A stretch of DNA of 64,000 nt from Marinobacter litoralis (GTDB lineage Bacteria; Pseudomonadota; Gammaproteobacteria; Pseudomonadales; Oleiphilaceae), in NCBI RefSeq assembly GCF_016427555.1, contig NZ_JAELVS010000004.1:62001-126000 (forward strand), in the 5' to 3' direction. Position 1 is the first letter of the stretch. Each line of letters begins with the position of its first letter. Of this stretch, positions 45,092 to 54,997 are shown piece by piece. The translations under genes were made by a program, and so were the position numbers. The notes under the pieces are model-generated. The model did no database searches. It was not told the DNA's origin and saw only the letters and a program-made list of their open reading frames with translations.

Positions 45092-45688
45092 ATGGCAAGA
45101 ATCGGAGTAGAAACAATTCGGCGTCAGCAACTCATCGATGCAACGCTGAAAGTAATTGAAGAGCATGGGTTTCAGGGCGCAACGGTGGGGAAAATCGCTG
45201 CGCTTGCCGGCTTATCGGTGGGCATTGTCAGCCACTATTTTGGCGGCAAGCAGGGGTTGCTCGAAGCCACCATGCGGCACTTGCTGTCTTCACTGCAGCA
45301 AGACGTGTCGAAACTGATGGCCGATCGGCCCAATACACCCCGGGAACGGTTGATGGCCATTGTCGATGCCAACTTCTCCGGCGTTCAGACCCACGCCCAG
45401 TCCTCCAAAACCTGGCTGGCGTTCTGGACCCAAGCCATGCACAGCCCGGACCTCATGCGCTTACAGCGCGTGAACGAACGTCGCCTGCTGTCCAACCTGA
45501 TGTTCTATTTGCGTGAGCTGATGCCAGAGCCCCAAGTGCGCAGCACCGCTCAAACCATCGCCGCTCTGATTGACGGCTTCTGGCTACGAGCGGCCATGAG
45601 TGAAGGCCGCATTGAGCCCTCGCAAGCCGTCACTCTGTGCAAAACCTATATCGACCAAGCCATTCAAGCAAATAACGGAGCTTCCTGA
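45092..45688 (+). CDS. betI: Transcriptional repressor BetI (TetR family)
   Basis: A 198-aa TetR-type repressor. The N-terminal HTH spans about 10-55 ([28 protein letters not shown]), and the C-terminal ligand domain has [26 protein letters not shown], typical of BetI. BetI represses choline oxidation genes and is released by choline. It starts the betI-betB-betA set. Its stop overlaps the betB ATG (TGATG), and candidate operators lie directly upstream. Confidence 0.95.
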   Translation: MARIGVETIRRQQLIDATLKVIEEHGFQGATVGKIAALAGLSVGIVSHYFGGKQGLLEATMRHLLSSLQQDVSKLMADRPNTPRERLMAIVDANFSGVQTHAQSSKTWLAFWTQAMHSPDLMRLQRVNERRLLSNLMFYLRELMPEPQVRSTAQTIAALIDGFWLRAAMSEGRIEPSQAVTLCKTYIDQAIQANNGAS

Positions 45689-47151
45689 TGACGCTGCCCA
45701 TTTATCAATCGTTTATTAACGGCCAACCCATGGCCAACCAAAGCGGTGAACGGTTTGATGTCGTGAACCCGGCAACCGGCAAAGTGATCTATCAGGTGGA
45801 ACAAGCCGACGAATCCGTGATGAAAGCCGCCGTTGAGAGCGCTCGGGTAGGTTTTAACGCCTGGTCCGCGATGAGCGGTCTGGAGCGCGGGCGCATTCTT
45901 AACCGCGCCGCCAATATCCTGCGCGAGCGCAACGATGCACTGGCGAAAATCGAGGTACTGGATACCGGCAAGCCCTGGCAGGAAGCCAGCGTAGTAGACG
46001 TAGTAACCGGTGCCGATTCGGTGGAATACTTCGCAGGCCAAGCCTCCAGCATCACCGGCGAAAGCCAGCACCTGGGGCCGGACTTTTTCTACACCCGCCG
46101 CGAACCGTTGGGCATCTGCGCCGGCATCGGGGCCTGGAACTACCCGCTACAAATCGCCTGCTGGAAATCCGCACCTGCGCTGGCGTGTGGCAACAGCATG
46201 ATTTTCAAGCCGTCAGAAGAAACGCCGCTGGGCGCCATCAAACTCGCCGAAATCTATATCGAAGCCGGCGTGCCCGCAGGCGTGTTCAACGTGATTCAGG
46301 GCGACCATCGCGTGGGTCAGATGCTGACCGCCGACCCGGCTATCGCAAAAGTCTCGTTCACTGGCGAAGCGAAAACCGGTCGCACGGTCATGGCCGACTC
46401 TGCCTCGTCGCTGAAGTCCGTCACCATGGAACTGGGCGGTAAATCCCCGCTGGTGGTTTTCGAAGATACCGATCTCGAGCAAGCCGTCTCCGCCGCCATG
46501 ATTGGCAACTTCTACACCCAGGGCGAAGTGTGCACCAACGGCACCCGGGTGTTCGTTCAGCGTTCCATTTACAACGCCTTCCTCGATGAACTGGTAAAGC
46601 GCACCGAGAACAACATCATCCCCGGCGACCCGGAGCACCCGGACACCAACTTTGGCGCCCTGATCAGCGCCAAGCATCGGGATCTGGTGATGAAGTACAT
46701 TGAAAGCGGCAAAGCGCAAGGCGCACGGCTGTTAACAGGCGGCACAGAGCTGCAACCCGCCGGTTGCGAAGACGGGTATTTCGTGGCACCCACCGTGTTT
46801 GCCGACTGCACCGACGACATGACCATCGTGCAGGAAGAAATCTTTGGCCCGGTGATGTCGGTGCTGCCGTTTGATACCGAAGAAGAAGTGATCAAACGCG
46901 CCAACGACACCGACTACGGCTTGGCCGCCGCAGTGTTTACCACCGACACCACCCGCGCCCACCGCGTGATTCATCAGCTGGAGGCCGGCATCTGCTGGAT
47001 CAACAGCTTTGGTGCCTCACCCGCCGAAATGCCCGTGGGCGGCTACAAACTCTCTGGTCTGGGCCGCGAGAACGGTCGCGAAACCCTCGCCCATTACACC
47101 CAGACCAAATCCGTCTACGTCGGTATGGCTCCGCTTGAGGCCCCGTTCTGA
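45688..47151 (+). CDS. betB: Betaine aldehyde dehydrogenase
   Basis: NAD(P)-dependent oxidation of betaine aldehyde to glycine betaine, 487 aa. Catalytic Glu248 ([11 protein letters not shown]) and Cys282 ([13 protein letters not shown]) are present, and the cofactor segments [18 protein letters not shown] and FTGEAKTGR fit the ALDH9 group. Translationally coupled to betI; betA follows after 63 bp. Second step of choline to betaine. Confidence 0.97.
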   Translation: MTLPIYQSFINGQPMANQSGERFDVVNPATGKVIYQVEQADESVMKAAVESARVGFNAWSAMSGLERGRILNRAANILRERNDALAKIEVLDTGKPWQEASVVDVVTGADSVEYFAGQASSITGESQHLGPDFFYTRREPLGICAGIGAWNYPLQIACWKSAPALACGNSMIFKPSEETPLGAIKLAEIYIEAGVPAGVFNVIQGDHRVGQMLTADPAIAKVSFTGEAKTGRTVMADSASSLKSVTMELGGKSPLVVFEDTDLEQAVSAAMIGNFYTQGEVCTNGTRVFVQRSIYNAFLDELVKRTENNIIPGDPEHPDTNFGALISAKHRDLVMKYIESGKAQGARLLTGGTELQPAGCEDGYFVAPTVFADCTDDMTIVQEEIFGPVMSVLPFDTEEEVIKRANDTDYGLAAAVFTTDTTRAHRVIHQLEAGICWINSFGASPAEMPVGGYKLSGLGRENGRETLAHYTQTKSVYVGMAPLEAPF

Positions 47152-47214
47152 CCCCGTCATTCCCACGAGTATCGCTGCGGGCAACTAGCCCGCATCCGTA
47201 TGAAGGAGACAGCT

Positions 47215-48882
47215 TTGAAGTTTGATAATGAATTTGACTACGTGGTTGTGGGCACCGGCTCTGCCGGCTGCGTGCTGGCCAACCGGTTGAGCGAAAGCGG
47301 TGAGCACCGGGTGTTGGTGCTGGAAGCGGGCCGCCGCGACGACACCTGGAAGATCCACATGCCTGCGGCGCTCATGTACAACCTCATGGACGACAAGTAC
47401 AACTGGTACTACCACACCGAGCCGCAGGAATACCTCAACAACCGCAAACTGTACTGGCCACGCGGCAAAGTCTGGGGCGGCGGTTCCACTCTGAACGCCA
47501 TGGTGTACATCCGCGGCCACGCTTACGACTACGACCGCTGGCACGACGAAGGCGCCAAAGGCTGGCGCTACCAGGACGTACTGCCCTACTTCCGCAAAGC
47601 CGAAAGCCGGGAAAAGGGAGCCGACGATTACCGCGGCGGCAACGGCCCGCTGAACGTTCATACCGGCGACGAACCCAACCCGCTGTTCGGCGCTTTTCTT
47701 GAAGCCACCCAACAGGCCGGCTACCCCTACACGGAAGACATGAACGGTTACCAGCAGGAAGGCTTTGGCGAAATGGACATGACCATTCGCAAAGGCAAAC
47801 GCTGGAGCGCGGCCCAGGCCTACTTGCGGCCCGCGCTGAACCGGCCGAACCTGACGGCTGAAACCGGCGCCATGACCACCCGCATTCTCTTTGAGGGCGA
47901 AAAGGCCGTGGGCGTTGAATACGTGCAGGATGGTAAAACCATTCGTGTAGCCGCTCGCAAAGAAGTCATCGTCAGCGGCGGGGCGATCAACTCGCCGCAA
48001 CTGTTGATGCTCTCAGGCATCGGTGCCGCAGACGAATTGAACGAACACAACATTCCGGTTGTGGCCGACCGCCCCGGTGTTGGTAAAAACCTGCAGGATC
48101 ACCTGGAAATCTACGTGCAGCACAAGTCCACCCAGCCGGTCACGCTGTACAAGTACACCACCCAGCCGGGCAAAACCATTGCCGGCGTGAAGTGGTTCCT
48201 GAACCACGATTGGGGCGCCTGCCGCACCGCACATCTGGAAGCCGGCGGCTTTATTCGCTCCGAAGCGGGCGTACAGCACCCGGACATTCAGTACCACTTC
48301 CTGCCCTCTCAGGTGATCGATCACGGCCGGAAAGACGCTGAATGCCACGGCTATCAAGCTCACGTTGGCCCCATGCGCCCAACCAGTCGCGGTTTCCTGA
48401 AGTTGAAATCCGCCAACCCGACCGACCACCCGATCATCGATCCGAAGCTGCTCAGCACCGAAAGGGACCGCTGGGAAATGCGTCAGAGCATTAAGCTGAC
48501 TCGTGAGATTTTCGCCCAGTCGGCCTTCGACCCGTTCCGCGGCGAAGAACTTCGCCCGGGTGCCAGCGCCACTACCGACAAAGACATCGACGCGTTTGTT
48601 CGGGAATACGCTGACAGCGCATACCACCCGTCCTGCACCTGCAAAATGGGCGCAGCCGACGACCCCATGGCCGTTGTTGATGAAGAAGCCCGGGTGTACG
48701 GCGTGAGCAACCTGCGCGTGGTGGATGCCTCCATCATGCCGAGCGTGGTCAGCGGTAACCTGAACGCGCCCACTATCATGCTGGCCGAGAAATGCGCCGA
48801 CCACATTCTGGGCCGTGAATTGCTTGCCCCTTCGTCAGCCCCCGTCTGGGAACACCCCGACTGGAAGAACACACAACGATAA
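47215..48882 (+). CDS. betA: Choline dehydrogenase
   Basis: Membrane-associated FAD enzyme of the GMC family that oxidises choline to betaine aldehyde. The start is TTG at 47215 (555 aa), with AAGGAG 6 bp upstream; the ATG at 47200 overlaps that ribosome site. FAD motif GTGSAG at about 13-18, GMC signatures RGKVWGGGSTLNAMVYIRG and SGGAINSPQLLMLSGIG, and active-site His region DSAYHPSCTCKMG. The choline transporter genes follow. Confidence 0.96.
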   Translation: MKFDNEFDYVVVGTGSAGCVLANRLSESGEHRVLVLEAGRRDDTWKIHMPAALMYNLMDDKYNWYYHTEPQEYLNNRKLYWPRGKVWGGGSTLNAMVYIRGHAYDYDRWHDEGAKGWRYQDVLPYFRKAESREKGADDYRGGNGPLNVHTGDEPNPLFGAFLEATQQAGYPYTEDMNGYQQEGFGEMDMTIRKGKRWSAAQAYLRPALNRPNLTAETGAMTTRILFEGEKAVGVEYVQDGKTIRVAARKEVIVSGGAINSPQLLMLSGIGAADELNEHNIPVVADRPGVGKNLQDHLEIYVQHKSTQPVTLYKYTTQPGKTIAGVKWFLNHDWGACRTAHLEAGGFIRSEAGVQHPDIQYHFLPSQVIDHGRKDAECHGYQAHVGPMRPTSRGFLKLKSANPTDHPIIDPKLLSTERDRWEMRQSIKLTREIFAQSAFDPFRGEELRPGASATTDKDIDAFVREYADSAYHPSCTCKMGAADDPMAVVDEEARVYGVSNLRVVDASIMPSVVSGNLNAPTIMLAEKCADHILGRELLAPSSAPVWEHPDWKNTQR

Positions 48883-48916
48883 CGACGTGACAAGAAACCA
48901 AGAAAGGAGAACGACT

Positions 48917-49849
48917 ATGAAAAAGATCATGCTGGCCTGTGCTGGCCTTGCAATGAGCGGAGCTGCTGCAGCAGCCCCGAACGCCGAATGTAAAGCCGTT
49001 CGTTTCGCCGACGTTGGCTGGACAGACATCACCGCCACCACCGCACTCGCCTCCGAAGTGCTGGAAGGCATGGGTTACGAGCCCAGCGCCAAGGTGCTGT
49101 CGGTTCCGGTGACCTACCGCTCACTGAAAAACAAAGACATCGACGTATTCCTAGGCAACTGGATGCCCACCATGGAAGGCGATGTGCGCCCGTATCTGGA
49201 AAGCGGCGACGTTGAAAACGTCATCACCAACCTGGAAGGCGCGAAATACACCTTAGCCGTACCTCAGTTTGTGTACGACGCAGGTGTAACCAGCTTTGCT
49301 GACATTGCCAAGCACGCGGATGAGTTCAACGAACGCATCTACGGCATTGAACCCGGCAACGATGGCAACCGCCTGATTCAGGAAATGGTGGATCAGAATG
49401 CCTTCGGCCTGGGTGACTTCCGTGTGGTTGAATCCAGCGAAGCCGGCATGCTGTCGCAAGTCAGCCGTTCCATTCGCCGCAACCAGTGGGTGGTTTTCCT
49501 GGCGTGGGAACCGCACCCGATGAACGCCAACCACGATCTGGCGTACCTAGACGGCGGTGACGACTTCTTCGGCCCCAACTACGGGGGCGCCACGGTTCGC
49601 ACCAACGTTCGCAAAAACTATCTGAACGAATGCCCGAACGTAGGCAAGCTGCTGACCAACCTGAAGTTCTCTCTGGACATGGAGAACGAAGTAATGGGCG
49701 CCATCCTGAACGACGGCGAAGACCCGCGTGAAGCCGCCAACGCCTGGTTGTCCAACAACCCGGACGTGCTGACCAGCTGGCTGGACGGCGTTACCACTCT
49801 GAACGGTGAAGACGCACTGCCTGCGGTAAAAGCCTACCTCAAGCAGTAA
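48917..49849 (+). CDS. choX: Choline ABC transporter substrate-binding protein
   Basis: A 310-aa periplasmic binding protein. AAAGGAGA precedes the ATG at 48917, and a signal peptide ends near AAAAA-PNAE (about residue 19). The fold is type-II/OpuAC-like, with VRFADVGWTDITATTALASEVL and aromatic residues (FLGNWMP, VFLAWEPHPMN) that usually cage the trimethylammonium. It lies 34 bp after betA, so it may be co-expressed. A hairpin separates it from the permease. Confidence 0.92.
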   Translation: MKKIMLACAGLAMSGAAAAAPNAECKAVRFADVGWTDITATTALASEVLEGMGYEPSAKVLSVPVTYRSLKNKDIDVFLGNWMPTMEGDVRPYLESGDVENVITNLEGAKYTLAVPQFVYDAGVTSFADIAKHADEFNERIYGIEPGNDGNRLIQEMVDQNAFGLGDFRVVESSEAGMLSQVSRSIRRNQWVVFLAWEPHPMNANHDLAYLDGGDDFFGPNYGGATVRTNVRKNYLNECPNVGKLLTNLKFSLDMENEVMGAILNDGEDPREAANAWLSNNPDVLTSWLDGVTTLNGEDALPAVKAYLKQ

Positions 49850-49894
49850 AGCTCCCGGGGTGTTAAACCAACACCACCGCGGCTTATACAAGTA

Positions 49895-49918
49895 CGCCCC
49901 GAGCTGATGCCCGGGGCG
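49895..49918 (+). promoter_or_regulatory. Intercistronic stem-loop after choX
   Basis: CGCCCCG (49895-49901) and CGGGGCG (49912-49918) form a GC-rich 7-bp stem with no U-run, in the 139-bp gap between choX and choW. As with the TAXI gene, it may favour binding-protein mRNA over the transporter genes. Confidence 0.55.
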
Positions 49919-49988
49919 CTTGATCTGAAGTTCCGATACCATTCACATCCCGTGCTGGCATTGCCCGCACCCAAAAAGACAGAAAACC

Positions 49989-50837
49989 ATGAACTGGATA
50001 ACTGAGCATCAACTGCCTTTCGGCGACTTCATGGAAGACGTTGTTGATTTTCTAGTCATCAATTTCAGCGGCTTTTTCGACGCTGTATCCGAAGGCTTGC
50101 AAAGCATGATTCACGGGCTGACCGACGCCCTGCTATGGATACCGCCCGCTGCCCTCGTATTGCTATTCACCGTGGCCGCCCACCTGCGCCATCGCCGCTG
50201 GGGCCTCACACTATTTACCGCCGCCAGCTTTCTGCTGATCTGGAACATCGGCTATTGGGAAGACACCATGGCCACCTTGTCATTGGTGCTATACGCCACC
50301 CTGCTGTGCATCGTGATCGGCATTCCCCTGGGTATTTACGCCGCCCACAGCCAGTGGCTGTACAAATTTCTGCAGCCCGTACTGGATCTTATGCAAACCA
50401 TTCCACCGTTTGTATACCTGATCCCTACCCTGACCCTGTTTGGCCTGGGCGTGGTACCCGGCGTTATCTCCACCGTCATCTTCGCCATTGCGGCTCCAGT
50501 GCGACTGACCTATCTGGGCATTTCCCAGGTGCCGACAGAACTGCTCGAAGCCGGCAAAGCATTCGGCTGCACCAAGCGACAGCTGCTGTTCAAAGTGGAA
50601 CTGCCCGCCGCCATGAGCTCCATCGGGGCCGGGATTACCCAATGCATCATGCTGTCGTTGTCGATGGTGGTTATCGCCGCGCTGGTTGGCGCTGATGGCC
50701 TGGGTGTGCCAGTAGTCCGGGCACTGAACACTGTCGATATTGGTAAAGGTTTCGAGGCCGGCCTGGCCATTGTACTGCTGGCCATCTGGATGGACCGTTT
50801 CTTCCGCCAACGCAATGCTGGAGAGCCCTCACAATGA
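49989..50837 (+). CDS. choW: Choline ABC transporter permease
   Basis: A 282-aa inner-membrane permease of the ProW/OpuA type with about six transmembrane segments. The cytoplasmic EAA-like loop that contacts the ATPase is at EAGKAFGCTKRQLLFKVELPAA. MQTIPPFVYLIPTLTLFGLG is typical of betaine/choline permeases. The stop overlaps the choV ATG by 4 bp (ATGA). Confidence 0.92.
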   Translation: MNWITEHQLPFGDFMEDVVDFLVINFSGFFDAVSEGLQSMIHGLTDALLWIPPAALVLLFTVAAHLRHRRWGLTLFTAASFLLIWNIGYWEDTMATLSLVLYATLLCIVIGIPLGIYAAHSQWLYKFLQPVLDLMQTIPPFVYLIPTLTLFGLGVVPGVISTVIFAIAAPVRLTYLGISQVPTELLEAGKAFGCTKRQLLFKVELPAAMSSIGAGITQCIMLSLSMVVIAALVGADGLGVPVVRALNTVDIGKGFEAGLAIVLLAIWMDRFFRQRNAGEPSQ

Positions 50838-52012
50838 TCGAATTCGAGAACGTTAACGTTGTTTTCGGCAAACAGCCCAAGCAAGCGCTACCGCTGATTG
50901 AACAGGGGCTCGACCGTGCTGAAATCCGCGACAAAACCGGCTTGGTGGTAGGCGTACAGAACGCCAACCTGACGGTAAAGAAAGGCGAAATCTGCGTATT
51001 GATGGGGCTGTCCGGTTCCGGCAAATCCAGCCTGTTGCGTTGTATCAACGGCCTGAACGAAGTCACCAGTGGTGCCATTCGCATTGAACACGACGGCGAA
51101 ATGGTGGACTTCACCCAAGCCAGTGAGAAAGTGCAGCGCGATATCCGCACCCGCCGCATTTCCATGGTGTTCCAGAGCTTTGCATTGATGCCCTGGCTGA
51201 GCGTTGAAGACAACGTGGCTCTGGGCCTGGAGCTGCAAGGCATGAGCAAAGCCAAGCGCCGAAAAAAAGTGGCGCGCCAACTGGAGTTGGTCGGCCTTAC
51301 GGCTTGGGCCAAGTGTCGCCCGGATGAACTGTCTGGCGGCATGCGCCAGCGCGTTGGCTTGGCCCGGGCATTGGCCACAGAATCGGAAATCCTGCTGATG
51401 GACGAGCCCTTCTCCGCATTGGACCCGCTGATTCGTCATCAGTTGCAGGATGAACTGCTGAGTTTGCAGGAAGAATTGCAGAAAACCATCGTGTTCGTCA
51501 GCCACGATCTGGACGAAGCGCTAAAGCTGGGCTCGCACATCGCCATCATGAAAGATGGCCAGATCGTGCAGCACGGCAAGCCGGAATCCATCGTGCTGCA
51601 CCCTGAAAACGATTACGTCAAAAGCTTTGTGGCCAGCACCAACCCACTCAACGTGCTGGCGGCCCGCTCGCTGGCCCTGCCAATTGGCGAAATTCAGGAA
51701 GATGCCCAAGGCAATCGTTGCCTGAACAAGCGCTACGACATCTGGCTGCACACGCCCGAATTGGCGGAGAAAGCGGTGGTTACCAGCAATGGCCAAACCT
51801 TCCAGACTCAATCCTGGCAAGAGGGCCAAGCCATCGAGAGTTTAGCCAAGCAGCCAACCCGCATTGCACCGAATACACCGCTGCGCGATGCCGTGGAAAT
51901 CCGCTACTTCACCGGCCACAGCCTGCTGGTTGAAGAAGGCGGACAAATCACAGGGGCTATTGGAGACAGGGAGCTTTACCACGCCATGCTTGGGAAGCAT
52001 CTGGATGACTGA
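50834..52012 (+). CDS. choV: Choline ABC transporter ATP-binding protein
   Basis: A 392-aa ATPase. Walker A GLSGSGKSSLLR, Q-loop VFQSFALMPW, signature LSGGMRQRVGLARAL, and Walker B ILLMDEPFSALDP are intact. The N-terminal extension of about 55 residues before Walker A and the SFVASTNPLNVLAARS region fit the choline/betaine ProV-like group. The C-terminal segment (about 275-390) is CBS-like in length but degenerate. Completes ChoXWV uptake next to betIBA. Confidence 0.92.
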   Translation: MIEFENVNVVFGKQPKQALPLIEQGLDRAEIRDKTGLVVGVQNANLTVKKGEICVLMGLSGSGKSSLLRCINGLNEVTSGAIRIEHDGEMVDFTQASEKVQRDIRTRRISMVFQSFALMPWLSVEDNVALGLELQGMSKAKRRKKVARQLELVGLTAWAKCRPDELSGGMRQRVGLARALATESEILLMDEPFSALDPLIRHQLQDELLSLQEELQKTIVFVSHDLDEALKLGSHIAIMKDGQIVQHGKPESIVLHPENDYVKSFVASTNPLNVLAARSLALPIGEIQEDAQGNRCLNKRYDIWLHTPELAEKAVVTSNGQTFQTQSWQEGQAIESLAKQPTRIAPNTPLRDAVEIRYFTGHSLLVEEGGQITGAIGDRELYHAMLGKHLDD

Positions 52013-52026
52013 GCATTAGCCTGCCT

Positions 52027-52060
52027 GCGCTTGGCCCGGCACTTTTCCGGTGCCAAGCGC
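52027..52060. terminator. Stem-loop between convergent choV and yjbQ-like gene
   Basis: GCGCTTGGC (52027-52035) and GCCAAGCGC (52052-52060) pair perfectly, with an inner CCGG/CCGG extension. No T-run follows on either strand. It lies in the 71-bp gap between the two stops. Confidence 0.6.
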
Positions 52061-52083
52061 CCTAACTTCCGCCTCTTTCTACA

Positions 52084-52509
52084 TCACCAGCGCCCCTGCA
52101 GCGTCGCCACAATCTTTCTCCCACCCGCATGATTCCGGTGTTCGCACAGGTAAATCCCCTGCCACATACCCAGCGCCAATTTGCCGTGGGTGATGGGAAT
52201 GGTCAGTGATGGCCCGATGATCACATTCTTGATGTGGGAGGTGGTGTCGTCTGGCCCTTCCAGTGTGTGTTCGTAATAATCGGCGTGTTCGGGCACCATC
52301 ACATTGAAGTGGCGTTCCAGATCGCCCCGAACATCCGGGTCGGCGTTTTCATTGATCGCCAAGGATGCCGAAGTATGCTGGATGAAAAGGTTCAGCAGGC
52401 CGACTTCGCAGTTGGTCATTTCCGGTGCCCGAGCGAGAATCTCTTCGGTAACCAGATTGAAGCCCCGCGGGTAAGGCGGCAGCTCAATGATATTCTGATG
52501 CCAGATCAT
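52084..52509 (-). CDS. YjbQ family protein
   Basis: A 141-aa protein; GGAGA precedes the ATG at 52509. Family signatures: GLLNLFIQHTSASLAINENADPDV and YEHTLEGPDDTTSHIKN (both longer than the core motif), then GTWQ-like GMWQGIYLCEHR. YjbQ proteins have weak thiamine-phosphate synthase activity reported in E. coli; the real role is uncertain. Conserved His residues suggest a metal site. It follows the desuccinylase-like gene by 14 bp and may be the last gene of that operon. Confidence 0.9.
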   Translation of the reverse strand: MIWHQNIIELPPYPRGFNLVTEEILARAPEMTNCEVGLLNLFIQHTSASLAINENADPDVRGDLERHFNVMVPEHADYYEHTLEGPDDTTSHIKNVIIGPSLTIPITHGKLALGMWQGIYLCEHRNHAGGRKIVATLQGRW

Positions 52510-52523
52510 AATCTCTCCACAGC

Positions 52524-53591
52524 TTATTTCTGCAGGTCGTCCCACGGGTGAACCGGCACGGCCACATCTTCCGGCACTTCGCTTTCGTAGGAACTGCGGA
52601 AGTGGTCCATGGCTTTTTCAGCCTCGCCCAGCTCATCAAACCGGGCGATGTGGTAAATCGCTTCCCCTTCATTCACCAGGGGCAAGTTGTTCACACAAAT
52701 GACAATGCCCGAACATGGCGAGGTAATCGCCACCTCCGTTTCACCGAAGGGATCTGCCACCATGGCAAGCTTCTGTCCTTTGCGAACACGCTGCCCAAGG
52801 CGCGCCACCGGGCGCATGATGCCATCCAGGTCGGCTCTTACCCACTGGGAATTTGCGGCGGTTTCCGAGCGCTTCTTCGGTGCTTTCGGGCCTTTCTTGG
52901 CTGGCACCATTTCCAGTTCCCGCATCACGCGTATGATGCCTTTTACGCCGCTGGCAATCACCACATCATCAAAACGCAGAGCTTCCCCCCCTTCAAAGGT
53001 GATTACCGGTATGTCCAACGAATCGGCGTAAGCGCGCAAGCTGCCATCCCGCAGGCCCGCATTGATAATGATTGGCGCACCGAAGGCTTCGGCCATGCGC
53101 GTGGTTTCGGGGTTTTTCAGTTCGGCGCGGATTTGCGGCAGGTTAAAGCGATGGATGGCCCCCGTGTGCAAGTCGATGATATGGGTGACCTTCGCCATGA
53201 TCATGGTGCGCAGCAAGTAGGCAATCCGCCCACCTAACGAACCGGATTCCGAGCCCGGAAAACACCGGTTCAGATCACGCCGGTCCGGCAGATACCGGGT
53301 ACGCTGAACAAACCCGAAGATGTTCACGATGGGCACCGCCACCAAGGTGCCCCGCAAATGGCGCAGAGCCGAGTTTTTCAGTACCCGGCGGATGATTTCC
53401 ACGCCGTTAATTTCGTCACCGTGAATGGCACCGCACACCATCAATACCGGGCCATCCCGACGGCCGTGCACTACCTCAACCGGTATGTGCAGCGGGGTGT
53501 GGGTGTATAGTTTCGCCACCGGCACTTCGACGGTTTCACGGGTTCCGGGCTTGATCTGCACACCGGCAATTTCAAACGGGGCTCTCGCCAT
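52524..53591 (-). CDS. Succinylglutamate desuccinylase/aspartoacylase-family hydrolase (M14-like)
   Basis: A 355-aa zinc hydrolase. Zinc ligands are in AIHGDEINGVE (H57, E60) and IIDLHTGAIHR (a further His), and RDLNRCFPG is typical of the AstE/aspartoacylase family. A basic linker (KKGPKAPKKRSE) precedes a C-terminal barrel of about 90 residues. Family members cleave amide bonds of acylated amino acids. Its position directly after rimK, with a 6-bp gap, suggests it acts on glutamyl or related modifications. The substrate is unproven. Confidence 0.85.
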   Translation of the reverse strand: MARAPFEIAGVQIKPGTRETVEVPVAKLYTHTPLHIPVEVVHGRRDGPVLMVCGAIHGDEINGVEIIRRVLKNSALRHLRGTLVAVPIVNIFGFVQRTRYLPDRRDLNRCFPGSESGSLGGRIAYLLRTMIMAKVTHIIDLHTGAIHRFNLPQIRAELKNPETTRMAEAFGAPIIINAGLRDGSLRAYADSLDIPVITFEGGEALRFDDVVIASGVKGIIRVMRELEMVPAKKGPKAPKKRSETAANSQWVRADLDGIMRPVARLGQRVRKGQKLAMVADPFGETEVAITSPCSGIVICVNNLPLVNEGEAIYHIARFDELGEAEKAMDHFRSSYESEVPEDVAVPVHPWDDLQK

Positions 53592-53597
53592 ACGCTG

Positions 53598-54503
53598 TTA
53601 TCCTCGGCCCTTGGTTTTGGTTTTCCAGGGCTTATAGTTTTTCTCGGTCCAGTTAATGATCATGCCCGCCACATTCTTACCGGTGGCATTCTCGATACCT
53701 TCCAATCCCGGCGACGAGTTCACTTCCATCACCAGCGGCCCGCGGCTGGAGCGCAGCAAGTCCACACCGGCCACGTTCAGGCCCATGGCTTTTGCCGCCG
53801 TCACGGCGGTGCGCCGCTCTTCCGGGGTAATGCGCACCAACGAGGCGGTGCCACCACGATGCAGGTTAGAGCGGAACTCGCCCTCGGCACCCTGGCGTTT
53901 CATCGCCGCAATCACTTTGTCGCCAATCACGAAACAGCGAATATCCGCACCGCCGGCTTCTTTGATGAATTCCTGCACCAGAATGTCGGCCTTCAGGCCC
54001 ATAAAGGCCTCGATCACACTCTCGGCCGCTTTGCGGGTTTCCGCCAGCACCACGCCGATACCTTGGGTACCTTGGAGTAACTTGATCACCACCGGCGCGC
54101 CGCCCACCATTTTCAGCAGTTCCGGCACGTTATCCGGTTTGTTGGCGAAACCGGTTACCGGCATACCCACGCCTTTACGGGCCAATAGCTGCAGCGAACG
54201 CAATTTATCCCGGGAGCGGGTAATCGCCACCGATTCATTCAAGGGAAACACGCCCATCATTTCAAACTGCCGCAACACAGCGGTACCATAGAAAGTAACC
54301 GAGGCGCCGATCCGCGGAATCACCACGTCGAAATCCTCTAGCACTTCTTCGTGATAATGGATCTTCGGGTCTGCAGAGGTGATGTTCATCGAGCAATGCA
54401 AGCAATCGATAACTTTCACTTCATGGCCGCGATTGATGCCTTCTTCCATCAAACGCCGAGTGGAATACAGGTGACGATTGCGCGACATAATCGCAATTTT
54501 CAT
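53598..54503 (-). CDS. rimK: RimK-family alpha-L-glutamate ligase
   Basis: A 301-aa ATP-grasp ligase, the same length as E. coli RimK, which adds glutamates to the C-terminus of ribosomal protein S6. The N-terminal pre-ATP domain ([21 protein letters not shown]) is followed by the ATP-grasp core with [18 protein letters not shown] and the metal site at [21 protein letters not shown]. It starts 2 bp after the stop of the RimB-like gene, so translation is coupled. Confidence 0.94.
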   Translation of the reverse strand: MKIAIMSRNRHLYSTRRLMEEGINRGHEVKVIDCLHCSMNITSADPKIHYHEEVLEDFDVVIPRIGASVTFYGTAVLRQFEMMGVFPLNESVAITRSRDKLRSLQLLARKGVGMPVTGFANKPDNVPELLKMVGGAPVVIKLLQGTQGIGVVLAETRKAAESVIEAFMGLKADILVQEFIKEAGGADIRCFVIGDKVIAAMKRQGAEGEFRSNLHRGGTASLVRITPEERRTAVTAAKAMGLNVAGVDLLRSSRGPLVMEVNSSPGLEGIENATGKNVAGMIINWTEKNYKPWKTKTKGRG

Positions 54504-54505
54504 GA

Positions 54506-54997
54506 TCAGTTCCTTGGTGCCGGTTCGCCGGCAAGATAAGAAGCTTCAGGGTACACAACGGCGCGGCCCGACATGGCGGTGCGCCCCAACAGCATCCGGA
54601 ATCGCATGGTATCCCGGTTGGTCAATGTCATTTCAATGGGCCAGCTTTCATCGCCCACAGTGACCGTGGTTTCAATCACCAGCCGCAGTTCTTTGTGGCC
54701 GCCGGAATCTGTCACCGTGCGCTCGTCCAGCACTTTGGCATCGCACTCGATGACCTCCTGCATATCGTTCTGGACAGGGTGCACCCAGAACTTCACGCGG
54801 CGTTCCCCATTTTCAGTATAGGGCTCTGTGCGGAAAGTATGCAGGCAAGAAGTGCGCGCTCCGGAATCGACCTTGGCTTTCATCCGGCCAATGCCCAGCT
54901 CTGGCAGCCCCACCCATTCGCGCCAGCCCAGACCTATTCTATTTTCGGTTGAGGTAGGCGGCGTGCTTATCACTTCTTCAGTCGTTTTGATCGACAT
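54506..54997 (-). CDS. RimB-like retropepsin-type (ATP-dependent zinc) protease
   Basis: A 163-aa protein of the retropepsin-like family annotated as ATP-dependent zinc protease. The catalytic-type motif [13 protein letters not shown] (near 41-53) is clear, followed by [20 protein letters not shown] near the end. In Pseudomonas the related RimB works with RimK on ribosomal S6. It overlaps the MscS gene by 20 bp upstream and touches rimK downstream, so all are in one operon. Confidence 0.88.
   Translation of the reverse strand: MSIKTTEEVISTPPTSTENRIGLGWREWVGLPELGIGRMKAKVDSGARTSCLHTFRTEPYTENGERRVKFWVHPVQNDMQEVIECDAKVLDERTVTDSGGHKELRLVIETTVTVGDESWPIEMTLTNRDTMRFRMLLGRTAMSGRAVVYPEASYLAGEPAPRN

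Noticed and set aside
48013..48804. 263-codon minus-strand frame opposite betA
   Set aside because: Antisense shadow of a clear GMC oxidoreductase.
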